This document shows, piece after piece, positions 6,935 through 14,052 of a stretch of 14,745 nt of DNA. Under the pieces are notes generated by a model. That model ran no database searches. It was not told the origin of the DNA and saw only the letters and a list, made by a program, of their open reading frames with translations. Each line of letters starts with the position of its first letter. Positions within the stretch are counted from its first letter, which is position 1. Origin of the DNA: Candidatus Omnitrophota bacterium (GTDB lineage: Bacteria; Omnitrophota; Gorgyraeia; Gorgyraeales; Gorgyraeaceae); NCBI GenBank assembly GCA_013202925.1, contig JABMRA010000043.1, positions 1 through 14,745 on the forward strand. The letters run 5' to 3'. A program made the translations under genes and the position numbers.

Positions 6935-7783
6935 ATGAAAAAACTATCTTTTGTTGAAGTGGTCGATATGCTAAACAAGTTCTGGGTCAAGCAGGGCTGT
7001 TTTATCGTGGCGCCGCTTGATACAGAGGTGGGCGCCGGTACCTTTCACCCGGCGACCTTTTTCAAGTCGCTGGGGAGAGATAAGTGGCGCGCGGCTTATA
7101 TCCAGCCTTCAAGGCGGCCTACTGACGGCAGGTACGCGGACAATCCCCTCAGGCTGCAGTCGTATTATCAGTATCAGGTACTGGTCAAGCCAAGCCCGCG
7201 GGATATAAAAAAGATCTACCTGGAAAGTCTCAGGGCGCTTGGCATCGATCTAAAGGCACACGAGGTGAGGTTTGTAGAGGACGATTGGGAATCTCCTACG
7301 CTAGGCGCATCAGGCCTTGGCTGGGAGGTGTGGCTTGACAGTTTAGAGATCACGCAGTTTACCTATTTTCAGCAGATAGGCGGCAAGGAACTTGATCTGG
7401 TGTCCTGCGAGATCACGTACGGGCTTGAGCGCATATGCATGTTTATTCAGAACAGGTTCAATGTTTTTGATCTGGAATGGCAGCCGGGCCTGACTTACGG
7501 GGATATTCACGAGCAGCACGAGATAGAATATTCAAAATATAATTTTGACGAGGCAAATATAGATATGCATCTTAAGATGTTCGAGGCGTTTGAAAAAGAG
7601 GCAGCAGCGCTTTTGGGCAAAGGGTTGATCTATCCGGCGTATAGTTTTGTTTTAAAGGCGTCGCACACCTTTAATCTTCTTGATGCGCGCGGAGCCGTGA
7701 GTCAGAGCGAAAGGCCGCGTTACATCGGCAGGATCCGTTCTCTGGCCAAACGCTGCGCAGAACTCTACCTCGAGAAAAAGTAA
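6935..7783 (+). CDS. glyQ: Glycyl-tRNA synthetase alpha subunit
   Basis: Catalytic subunit of the bacterial-type alpha2-beta2 glycyl-tRNA synthetase, 282 residues. It is highly conserved: FWVKQGCFIVAPLDTEVGAGTFHPATF near the N-terminus, YIQPSRRPTDGRYADNPLRLQ, VRFVEDDWESPTLGASGLGWEVW, EITQFTYFQQIGG, and the C-terminal LDARGAVSQSERPRYIGRIR. All core motifs of class II GlyQ are present and it looks intact. It is the last gene of the tightly packed block. glyS follows but is separated by 241 nt containing a MITE-like element. After the stop there is a weak A-rich stem with a T-tract (7775-7796) that may partly terminate transcription. Confidence 0.97.
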   Translation: MKKLSFVEVVDMLNKFWVKQGCFIVAPLDTEVGAGTFHPATFFKSLGRDKWRAAYIQPSRRPTDGRYADNPLRLQSYYQYQVLVKPSPRDIKKIYLESLRALGIDLKAHEVRFVEDDWESPTLGASGLGWEVWLDSLEITQFTYFQQIGGKELDLVSCEITYGLERICMFIQNRFNVFDLEWQPGLTYGDIHEQHEIEYSKYNFDEANIDMHLKMFEAFEKEAAALLGKGLIYPAYSFVLKASHTFNLLDARGAVSQSERPRYIGRIRSLAKRCAELYLEKK

Positions 7784-7796
7784 GCTTACGCTTTTT
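7775..7796 (+). terminator. Weak candidate terminator after glyQ
   Basis: AAAAAG (7775-7780) can pair with CTTTTT (7791-7796) around the palindrome GTAAGCTTAC, and the T-run could serve as the U-tract. The stem is A/T-rich and overlaps the last codons, so it is weak and may do nothing. Confidence 0.3.
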
Positions 7797-7863
7797 GCCA
7801 CTCGTGTTCAAATTAGGATTGCAACTACCGTCAATAAGCGTATTTTGAAATTCGGTTTCACAT

Positions 7864-7962
7864 CGTCATTGCGAGGTAATTTTCTTATTGACCCAACGAA
7901 GCAATCTCATAAAAAGCGAGATTGCTTCGCGAGATCGATAACGAGGTCGACTCGCAATGACG
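7864..7962. repeat. MITE-like palindromic element, copy 1 (glyQ-glyS spacer)
   Basis: A 99-bp element with perfect 12-bp terminal inverted repeats CGTCATTGCGAG (7864-7875) and CTCGCAATGACG (7951-7962). An inner perfect 12-bp hairpin sits within it: CGAAGCAATCTC (7897-7908) and GAGATTGCTTCG (7918-7929). It encodes nothing. The right end GTCGACTCGCAATGACG is identical over 17 nt to copy 2 at 14013-14029. From memory, similar GTCATTGCGAG elements are scattered in many unrelated bacterial genomes. It is probably non-autonomous; no transposase is present here. The rest of the 7784-8024 spacer shows nothing else clear. Confidence 0.85.
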
Positions 7963-8014
7963 CGTAATTTAGACAGCTGTGACTTTTTACAATGCAGGGA
8001 ACACAAACTCTGGT

Positions 8015-8020
8015 GGAAGG
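8015..8020 (+). promoter_or_regulatory. Ribosome binding site that sets the glyS start
   Basis: GGAAGG (part of GGAAGGGG) sits 4 nt before the ATG at 8025. The in-frame ATG at 7992 has no such site and would add 11 residues not expected in GlyS. Confidence 0.6.
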
Positions 8021-8024
8021 GGAT

Positions 8025-10073
8025 ATGGAGCACAGGGATTTTTTGCTGGAGATAAATGTTGAGGAGCTGCCGGCAGGGTATGTCAGGGACGCGGCGGCAT
8101 CTATGAAAACAGCCTTTAGAAGGGGGCTTGACTCGTTTCACGTAGGTTTTAACGGGAGGATATTGGATTTTGGTACAAAAAATTCATTGGTTTGCTATAT
8201 AGAGAACCTGCCGTTGAAGCAAGAAGAGGTCTCTCAGGAGATCCTTGGCCCGCCAAAAAGGATCGCCTTTGACGAAAAAGGTAATCCTACAAAGCAGGCG
8301 GTTGGCTTTGCAAAAAATCAGGGCGTAAAAACAGAGGATTTAAAAGTAAGGCAAACGCCGAAGGGCGAGTATGTAGTCATTGAGAAAAAAGAAAAGGCCC
8401 GTGACACAAAAGATATCCTGCGGGAGATGACCCCGGGCATTATAAAGGGCATCCGCTTCCCGAAAACTATGAAATGGGACGATTCTGGTCTGCGCTTTGC
8501 AAGGCCGATAGAGTCAGTGCTGGCATTGTTTGGCAATGAAGATGTAGATATTAAAATCGACAGCGTGCCTCAGAAAAAAATAAGACCAGTGGCCCCGGCG
8601 AAATATTTAAAGACCCTTGGTAAGTTGATAGATTGGGATGTAAGAAAAAAAGAGATCAAAGGACTCATTCTTGGTGTTGTAAAAGGCCTCAGGGCAGACC
8701 ATGGCGTTGACGAAAACCTTCTGGACGAAGTCACTTTTATGGTCACTTCTCCGGATGTGTTTGCCGGAGAGTTTGATAAAAAATTCCTGGATCTGCCAGG
8801 TGATGTTCTCAGGGCCAGCATGGCAAAGCACCAGAGGGTCTTCCCTGTTTCTAGAAACGGAAAACTCATCAATAAATTTATCGCTGTTCTGGACGGGCGG
8901 CGGAATAAAAAGCTGGTAAGAAAGGTATATGAAAATATTTTGGAGGCAAAGTTAAAAGACAGCCTGTTTTTCTTTGACGAGGACACGAAAAGGCCGCTCT
9001 CCGAAAACATTTTTCAATTAAAAGACTTGATTTTTCAAAAGGATTTAGGTAATATGTTCGAAAAAATCGAGCGTCTGAAAGCGCTTTGCGGTTTTATCTG
9101 CGATAAGGTGGGCGAGAGACCTTTAAAAAAAGACAGCGAGAGGGCGGCCGAACTTTCAAAGGCGGATCTGGTTACTCATATGGTGGGAGAGTTTCCGAGT
9201 CTGCAGGGCGTGATGGGCGGAGAATACGCATTGAAGAGCGGAGAAAATAAAACAGTAGCCCAGGCCGTAAGAGAACATTATCTGCCTCAGGGCATGGATG
9301 ATCCCTTACCGGAAACCCGGGCTGGCGCGATCCTCGCGCTCATGGATAAGATAGACAACGTGGTGGGTTTTTCCGGCATGGGCGCAGAGAAGATCAGCGG
9401 GAGTTTTGACCCGTTTGGAATAAGAAGGAATGCGCTGGGATTTGTTCGGATTGTAAAAGATAAAGGATTCAGGTTTGATTGTGAAGACCTGATCCATAAA
9501 GCAATAGAGCTATACAGGGACAAATTAAATGTTCCAGGGAACCTTAAGGACAAGGTTGTTGATTACTTAAAGGATAGGATCGAATTTTTAATGGGGGACG
9601 TCAGGCCGCTCGAATTAAAAAGGGCTGTGTGGGAAAGCGGCTGTTTTGACATATGCGATATTTTTAACAGGATCAGGGCCCTTGCCTCGATAAAAGATAA
9701 GACATATTTTTTAGAAGCGGCAAAGGTCGTGGAGCGCACCGGCAATATTTTAAAAGGCGCAAAGAAAGAAAAGATAGGCGCTGTAGATGAAAGGCTTTTC
9801 AAGGAAGATCCTGAGAGGTCGGTCTGGAAGGCGTATCTGGATTCAAAGGATAAAATACAGGGCCTTATTGATGAGGAACAGTATAAAGACGCGACCGGGG
9901 AATACGCCCGGGCGTTTTACAGGGTAGTGCATGACTTTTTTGACAAGGTGCTCGTGAATGTCGAAGACAGGGCATTGCGATTGAACCGCCTTGCGATCAT
10001 GAAGGCAATAAACACACTTTATACAGAGCGCGTTGCTGACCTGGCGCTGTTGCCGCAAATCGTAGTGAAATGA
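8025..10073 (+). CDS. glyS: Glycyl-tRNA synthetase beta subunit
   Basis: tRNA-binding partner of GlyQ, 682 residues, close to the 689 of E. coli GlyS. The chosen start gives the typical opening MEHRDFLLEINVEELPAGY. Further family blocks are LGPPKRIAFDEKGNPTKQAVGFAK, GIRFPKTMKWDD, LDEVTFMVTSPDVFAGEFD with LDLPGDVLRASMAKHQRVFPV, an HD-like region (KADLVTHMVGEFPSLQGVMGGEYA), SFDPFGIRRNALG and a C-terminal anticodon-binding region ending YTERVADLALLPQIV. All expected blocks are seen in order and no frameshift was noticed. It normally follows glyQ directly; here a repeat element lies between, so it may rely on read-through or its own promoter. Three hairpins follow the stop. Confidence 0.97.
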   Translation: MEHRDFLLEINVEELPAGYVRDAAASMKTAFRRGLDSFHVGFNGRILDFGTKNSLVCYIENLPLKQEEVSQEILGPPKRIAFDEKGNPTKQAVGFAKNQGVKTEDLKVRQTPKGEYVVIEKKEKARDTKDILREMTPGIIKGIRFPKTMKWDDSGLRFARPIESVLALFGNEDVDIKIDSVPQKKIRPVAPAKYLKTLGKLIDWDVRKKEIKGLILGVVKGLRADHGVDENLLDEVTFMVTSPDVFAGEFDKKFLDLPGDVLRASMAKHQRVFPVSRNGKLINKFIAVLDGRRNKKLVRKVYENILEAKLKDSLFFFDEDTKRPLSENIFQLKDLIFQKDLGNMFEKIERLKALCGFICDKVGERPLKKDSERAAELSKADLVTHMVGEFPSLQGVMGGEYALKSGENKTVAQAVREHYLPQGMDDPLPETRAGAILALMDKIDNVVGFSGMGAEKISGSFDPFGIRRNALGFVRIVKDKGFRFDCEDLIHKAIELYRDKLNVPGNLKDKVVDYLKDRIEFLMGDVRPLELKRAVWESGCFDICDIFNRIRALASIKDKTYFLEAAKVVERTGNILKGAKKEKIGAVDERLFKEDPERSVWKAYLDSKDKIQGLIDEEQYKDATGEYARAFYRVVHDFFDKVLVNVEDRALRLNRLAIMKAINTLYTERVADLALLPQIVVK

Positions 10074-10078
10074 AATGA

Positions 10079-10123
10079 GGCCATGGCTTACGCTGGTCAT
10101 TGGCCAGCGTAAGCCATTTGGCC
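10079..10123 (+). terminator. Strong hairpin after glyS (candidate terminator)
   Basis: ATGGCTTACGCTGG (10083-10096) is perfectly complementary to CCAGCGTAAGCCAT (10104-10117), with a 7-nt loop. Flanking GGCC at 10079-10082 and 10120-10123 extends the stem past a TT bulge. It starts 6 nt after the glyS stop. No long U-tract follows, so it could be a Rho-assisted stop, an RNA-stability hairpin or a dispersed repeat. Confidence 0.55.
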
Positions 10124-10130
10124 GAATTTC

Positions 10131-10147
10131 ATCCGCCTAAGGCGGAT
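10131..10147 (+). repeat. Short GC-rich hairpin
   Basis: ATCCGCC, loop TAA, GGCGGAT: a perfect 7-bp stem followed by TTTAA. It could be a weak intrinsic terminator or a common dispersed palindrome. The flanking bases 10148-10183 show no clear promoter. Confidence 0.5.
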
Positions 10148-10183
10148 TTAACTCGCACATTTGTGAAAGCGAAACATAGAAGA

Positions 10184-10218
10184 TTAACTTACGAAAATCC
10201 AAGATTTTCGTAAGTTAA
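10184..10218 (+). promoter_or_regulatory. 16-bp perfect hairpin in the ppdK leader region
   Basis: TTAACTTACGAAAATC (10184-10199) and GATTTTCGTAAGTTAA (10203-10218) pair perfectly around a CAA loop. It ends 16 nt before the ppdK ribosome site. It could be a leader hairpin, an operator for a dimeric regulator or a repeat. It shares the core CTTACG with the hairpin at 10083. Confidence 0.5.
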
Positions 10219-10234
10219 GTACTCGTTAAAGAAA

Positions 10235-10240
10235 GGGAGG
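10235..10240 (+). promoter_or_regulatory. Ribosome binding site that sets the ppdK start
   Basis: GGGAGG directly abuts an ATG at 10241 (no spacer) but is 9 nt before the ATG at 10250. The second ATG, which gives MAKMVYFFGEG, is therefore the more likely start. Confidence 0.7.
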
Positions 10241-10249
10241 ATGCGTAAG

Positions 10250-12949
10250 ATGGCGAAGATGGTTTACTTCTTTGGAGAGGGTAAGGCAGACGGAAATGCA
10301 AAAATGAAATCCCTTCTCGGAGGCAAGGGCGCTAACCTTGCAGAGATGACAAATATCGGGGTCCCTGTTCCCCCTGGTTTCACTATTTCGACAGAGGCAT
10401 GCGATTATTATTATAAGCACGGCAAGAAGTATCCAGCTAACCTTCAGAAACAGATCGATGTCAATATTGTAAAGCTTGAAAAGGCAATGGGCGCAAAGCT
10501 CGGAGACACAGGCAATCCACTCCTGGTATCAGTAAGGAGCGGCGCTGCTGTTTCCATGCCCGGCATGATGAACACGGTCCTTAACCTGGGCCTCAATGAC
10601 GAGGCAGTGATCGGCCTGGCAAAAAAGACCAATAATGAGCGCCTGGCATGGGATGCCTATAGGCGTTTTATCGATATGTTTGGCAACGTGGTGATGGGTG
10701 TTGACCATGCTTATTTTGAAGAAAAGATGGCAGCCCTTAAAAAGAAATACAAGGTGAAACTGGACAATGAGCTTACAGCGCGGCAGCTGAAGGAGCTGGT
10801 CGGAGAATACAAAAAGGTCTACGAGAAACACGTTAAAAAACCTTTCCCTGGTAATGCCAGGGAGCAGCTGATGGCTGCTGTAAAGGCGGTATTTGGTTCA
10901 TGGAATACAGAGAGGGCGGTTGTCTACAGAAGGATCAACAAGATCACGGGCCTTCTCGGAACAGCTGTCAATGTCCAGGCAATGGTGTTCGGCAACACAG
11001 GAGGCGATTCAGGCACAGGGGTCGCGTTTACGCGCAACCCATCCACCGGCGAAAATAAATTTTTCGGAGAGTTTCTTATGAATGCGCAGGGCGAGGACGT
11101 GGTGGCAGGTATAAGGACGCCCGAGCCCATCAGCGACCTGAAAAAAGAGATGCCAAGGGTCTATAAAGAGCTGGATGCCATCAGGCATAAGCTCGAGAGG
11201 CATTACAGGGACATACAGGATGTGGAGTTTACTATTGAAGAAGGCCGGCTCTATATGCTGCAGACCAGGACAGGCAAGCGCACAGGCCTTGCAGCTGTAA
11301 AGATAGCCTGTGATATGGTAAAGGAAAAGATGATCACGCCTAAGGAGGCGTTGATGAGAATAGAAGGGGACCAGCTTAACCAGCTCCTGTTTCCTGTATT
11401 CGATCCAAAGGCAAAATCAAACGCTACTGTGCTTGCCAAAGGCCTGCCCGCGGGGCCCGGCGCGGCGTCGGGACACGTGGTCTTTACTGCCAGGGACGCG
11501 GAGGCATGGAAAAAAAGAGGCAAGAAGGCCATACTTGTCAGGCATGAGACATCTCCTGAGGACGTTGCCGGCATGGACGCTGCGGTGGGTATCTTGACTT
11601 CCACAGGAGGCATGACCTCGCACGCTGCTGTTGTTGCAAGGGGATGGGGCAAGTGCTGCATAGCTGGCTGCGGCGCATTGAATATTGATTATGCAAAAAA
11701 ACAGATCTCTGTGGCTGGCAGGACAATAAAAGAAGGAGCATTTATTTCCCTGGACGGCTCTACGGGAGAGGTCATGCTGGGAGACGTAAAGGCGACTTCA
11801 AGCCCTGTTATAGCAGGGGTCGTAGAAGGCAATTTATCTGCCAGGAAAAGCAATATCTACAAGGAGTTTGTCCAGGTGATGAAATGGGCAGACCAGTACC
11901 GCAAAATAAACGTACGCACAAATTCAGATACACCAAAGGATTCGATGGTGGCCCGCAGGCTCGGGGCCGAAGGCATAGGCCTTACAAGGACCGAGCACAT
12001 GTTTTTCGAAGGGGAGAGGATCTGGGCTATCCGTGAGTTTATACTCGCGCAGGACCTTGGATCAAGAGAAAAGGCCCTGAAAAAACTGCTGCCTTACCAG
12101 CGCAAGGATTTCGAAGGCATATTCAGGGAGATGAACGGATTGCCTGTCACGATAAGGCTCCTGGATCCGCCATTGCACGAGTTCCTGCCTAATAACGAAG
12201 CAGGCATAAAAGAGATGGCCAGGAGGATGAAGGTCCCGTCCGCGAGGATAAAAGACCTTGTAAAAAAATTACACGAGATGAATCCCATGCTCGGTCACAG
12301 GGGCTGCAGGCTTTCCATTACCTATCCCGAACTCTGCGTTATGCAGACCACGGCCATTATCGAGGCCGCGTGCAATATGGTCAAGAAGAACATCAAGGTC
12401 TTGCCTGAGATAATGATACCGCTTATTGGGACAAAGGCGGAATTTGATTATCTGGAGGCCATTGTGCGCGAGACCGCAGGAAAGATCATCAAGAAGACAG
12501 GCAGGCCGGTCAGGTATCTTGTCGGCACAATGATCGAGATCCCAAGGGCAGCCCTTACCGCTGATAAGGTCGCCGAGACCGCTGAATTTTTCTCTTTTGG
12601 CACCAATGACCTGACGCAGATGACCTTTGGATACAGCCGTGACGACGCAGGCGTTTTTCTGCCTGACTACATTGAAAAGAAGATGCTTCCTGAGGACCCT
12701 TTCCAGAGCATAGATCAGGAAGGCGTAGGGCAGCTTGTCAGGTTAGGTATTGAGCGCGGAAGAAAGACGAATAAAAATCTAAAGGTCGGTATCTGCGGAG
12801 AGCACGGCGGCGAACCAAAGTCAGTGCATTTCTGCCACAGCGTTGGCATGAATTACGTGAGCTGTTCGCCTTTCAGGGTGCCGATTGCAAGGCTGGCAGC
12901 AGCGCAGGCCGCTATTAAGGATGGGGGACGATATATTAGTAAAAGGTGA
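10250..12949 (+). CDS. ppdK: Pyruvate, phosphate dikinase
   Basis: Cytoplasmic enzyme interconverting pyruvate + ATP + Pi and PEP + AMP + PPi; it can serve gluconeogenesis or PPi-dependent glycolysis. It has 899 residues, slightly longer than the ~875 usual in bacteria. The N-terminal ATP-grasp domain carries LLGGKGANLAEM and SVRSGAAVSMPGMMNTVLNLG, then GDSGTGVAFTRNPSTGE. The central phosphohistidine domain has GGMTSHAAVVARGWGK with catalytic H458. The C-terminal PEP/pyruvate barrel has EGIGLTRTEHMFF, GTMIEIPRAAL, FFSFGTNDLTQMTFGYSRDD and GICGEHGGEP with C849. All key residues are present. The usual regulator PpsR/PDRP is not nearby. The last codons and the TGA fall in a heptad repeat (AGGTGAA), so the terminal residues may be repeat-derived. 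Hairpins upstream suggest its own transcript. Confidence 0.97.
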   Translation: MAKMVYFFGEGKADGNAKMKSLLGGKGANLAEMTNIGVPVPPGFTISTEACDYYYKHGKKYPANLQKQIDVNIVKLEKAMGAKLGDTGNPLLVSVRSGAAVSMPGMMNTVLNLGLNDEAVIGLAKKTNNERLAWDAYRRFIDMFGNVVMGVDHAYFEEKMAALKKKYKVKLDNELTARQLKELVGEYKKVYEKHVKKPFPGNAREQLMAAVKAVFGSWNTERAVVYRRINKITGLLGTAVNVQAMVFGNTGGDSGTGVAFTRNPSTGENKFFGEFLMNAQGEDVVAGIRTPEPISDLKKEMPRVYKELDAIRHKLERHYRDIQDVEFTIEEGRLYMLQTRTGKRTGLAAVKIACDMVKEKMITPKEALMRIEGDQLNQLLFPVFDPKAKSNATVLAKGLPAGPGAASGHVVFTARDAEAWKKRGKKAILVRHETSPEDVAGMDAAVGILTSTGGMTSHAAVVARGWGKCCIAGCGALNIDYAKKQISVAGRTIKEGAFISLDGSTGEVMLGDVKATSSPVIAGVVEGNLSARKSNIYKEFVQVMKWADQYRKINVRTNSDTPKDSMVARRLGAEGIGLTRTEHMFFEGERIWAIREFILAQDLGSREKALKKLLPYQRKDFEGIFREMNGLPVTIRLLDPPLHEFLPNNEAGIKEMARRMKVPSARIKDLVKKLHEMNPMLGHRGCRLSITYPELCVMQTTAIIEAACNMVKKNIKVLPEIMIPLIGTKAEFDYLEAIVRETAGKIIKKTGRPVRYLVGTMIEIPRAALTADKVAETAEFFSFGTNDLTQMTFGYSRDDAGVFLPDYIEKKMLPEDPFQSIDQEGVGQLVRLGIERGRKTNKNLKVGICGEHGGEPKSVHFCHSVGMNYVSCSPFRVPIARLAAAQAAIKDGGRYISKR

Positions 12950-13028
12950 AAGGTTAAAAGTGATAGGTGTTTTTAGGGCGCAAATTTGAACCCTTTTCAC
13001 TTTTCACTTCACACTTTTCACCTTTAAC
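12944..13028. repeat. Heptad repeat with inverted arms between ppdK and rpoD
   Basis: Left arm (12944-12971): 7-nt units AGGTGAA, AGGTTAA, AAGTGAT, AGGTGTT. Right arm (12993-13028): CTTTTCAC, TTTTCAC, TTCACAC, TTTTCAC, CTTTAAC. The reverse complement of the right arm aligns with the left arm over ~35 nt in the same 7-nt register, so the RNA could fold into a long imperfect hairpin. The left arm contains the ppdK stop. It could act as a transcription end for ppdK. The block fills most of the 106-nt spacer. Confidence 0.8.
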
Positions 13029-13055
13029 AGGCATTGTGACATACATAGGTGCGTA

Positions 13056-13877
13056 ATGGACGCAATAAAGCTTTATCTCAGGGCAATAAAAGATATCCCG
13101 CTTTTGACCGCTGAGCAGGAGAGGTCGCTCGCGCGGCGGATCAGGAGAGGGGATGCAAAGGCGCGGAAAAAGATGATACAGTCCAACCTGCGTCTTGTTA
13201 TAAATATCGCAAAGCGCTATTCAAGGCTCGGCGTCCCCATGATGGACCTTATAGAGGAAGGCAACCTTGGACTTATCAAGGCGGTTAAAAAATACAATCC
13301 GTACAAGGGTTACAGGTTTAGTACATACGCGGCGTGGTGGATAAAACAGTACATAACACGCGCTATTGCAAACCAGGGTAAGACCATAAGGATCCCTGTG
13401 TACATGACAGAGATAATAAACAGGTGGAAAAGAATAACAGAGCAGCTGACGCAGAAATACGGCAGGAAACCCAAGTCAAAAGAGATCGCAAAGAAGATGC
13501 GGCTGCCTATAAAGAAGGTCCGCGAGATAAGTGAGGTCGCTACAAAGATCTCTTCTCTCGACGCGCCTATCGGCGATGACGGCACAGGCCAGTTCATGGA
13601 TCTGATCGAAGACGAGACAAGCTCCTCTCCCATGGACAATATAACCGATACATTGCGCAGGGAAAGAGTGGACGCCCTTCTGGAACGCATGAACGAGAGA
13701 GAGAAGAGGATCCTGGACCTGCGTTTTGGTTTGACCGCAGGTACGACTCATACGCTGGGAGAGACAGCGAAGTTTTTTGGCATAACAAGGGAAAGGGTCA
13801 GGCAGATAGAGAGCGCCGCGCTTGAAAAATTAAGGACCTACATCATCCAACAGAGCGGAGAATTGGGGGAATACTAG
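13056..13877 (+). CDS. rpoD: RpoD/SigA-like sigma-70 factor (short)
   Basis: RNA polymerase sigma subunit of 273 residues. Region 1.2 comes first (DAIKLYLRAIKDIPLLTAEQE), then regions 2.1-2.4 (NLRLVINIAKRYSRLG, DLIEEGNLGLIKAVKKY, YAAWWIKQYITRAIANQGKT), region 3 and region 4 (REKRILDLRFGL; HTH with LGETAKFFGITRERVRQIE). Q98 and T101 match E. coli Q437 and T440, which read the -10 element, so a -10 of TATAAT type is expected. Region 1.1 and the non-conserved insert are missing, making it far shorter than typical RpoD (~360-610). It could be the primary sigma of a lineage with a compact form or a group 2 (RpoS-like) factor; the sequence alone does not decide. The ATG at 13056 has AGGTG 4 nt upstream. 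Its position downstream of glyS matches the sigA neighbourhood in Firmicutes, though dnaG is absent. Confidence 0.9.
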   Translation: MDAIKLYLRAIKDIPLLTAEQERSLARRIRRGDAKARKKMIQSNLRLVINIAKRYSRLGVPMMDLIEEGNLGLIKAVKKYNPYKGYRFSTYAAWWIKQYITRAIANQGKTIRIPVYMTEIINRWKRITEQLTQKYGRKPKSKEIAKKMRLPIKKVREISEVATKISSLDAPIGDDGTGQFMDLIEDETSSSPMDNITDTLRRERVDALLERMNEREKRILDLRFGLTAGTTHTLGETAKFFGITRERVRQIESAALEKLRTYIIQQSGELGEY

Positions 13878-13882
13878 GTACC

Positions 13883-14029
13883 CGTCATTGCGAGGGTAGA
13901 GCTCTCTCTCGTCATTGCGAGGGTAGCTATATAAGGGAGCTCCCGAAGCCCGCTTCGCCCGCGAAGCGAGGCGAGCAATCTCCTGAGATTGCTTCCTGAG
14001 TCGATATGTTAAGTCGACTCGCAATGACG
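13883..14029. repeat. MITE-like palindromic element, copy 2 (rpoD-apt spacer)
   Basis: Ends are CGTCATTGCGAG (13883-13894) and CTCGCAATGACG (14018-14029). The left end is duplicated: a second CGTCATTGCGAGGGTAG begins at 13910. Inside are GGGAGCTCCC (13935-13944), a perfect stem CGCTTCGC/GCGAAGCG (13951-13968) and AGCAATCTC/GAGATTGCT (13974-13993). The rightmost 17 nt equal copy 1. The ~150-nt spacer between the sigma gene and apt is almost wholly this element; no promoter is evident. Confidence 0.85.
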
Positions 14030-14042
14030 ATGGACAAAGATT

Positions 14043-14046
14043 GGAG
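14043..14046 (+). promoter_or_regulatory. Ribosome binding site that sets the apt start
   Basis: GGAG lies 6 nt before the ATG at 14053. The in-frame TTG at 14041 overlaps this site, so it is an unlikely start. Confidence 0.7.
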
Positions 14047-14052
14047 TCAGAT

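Noticed and set aside
7784..7863. Riboswitch or T-box between glyQ and glyS
   Set aside because: No T-box antiterminator core or specifier loop could be recognised; the only clear structure is the MITE-like element downstream.
10160..10190. Promoter upstream of ppdK (TTGTGA followed by an A/T-rich stretch)
   Set aside because: No hexamer near the right spacing resembles TATAAT well; the match is no better than chance in this A/T-rich leader.
13883..14029. Small gene or ncRNA in the rpoD-apt spacer
   Set aside because: The stretch is explained by the palindromic repeat element, with no ribosome site or plausible coding frame.
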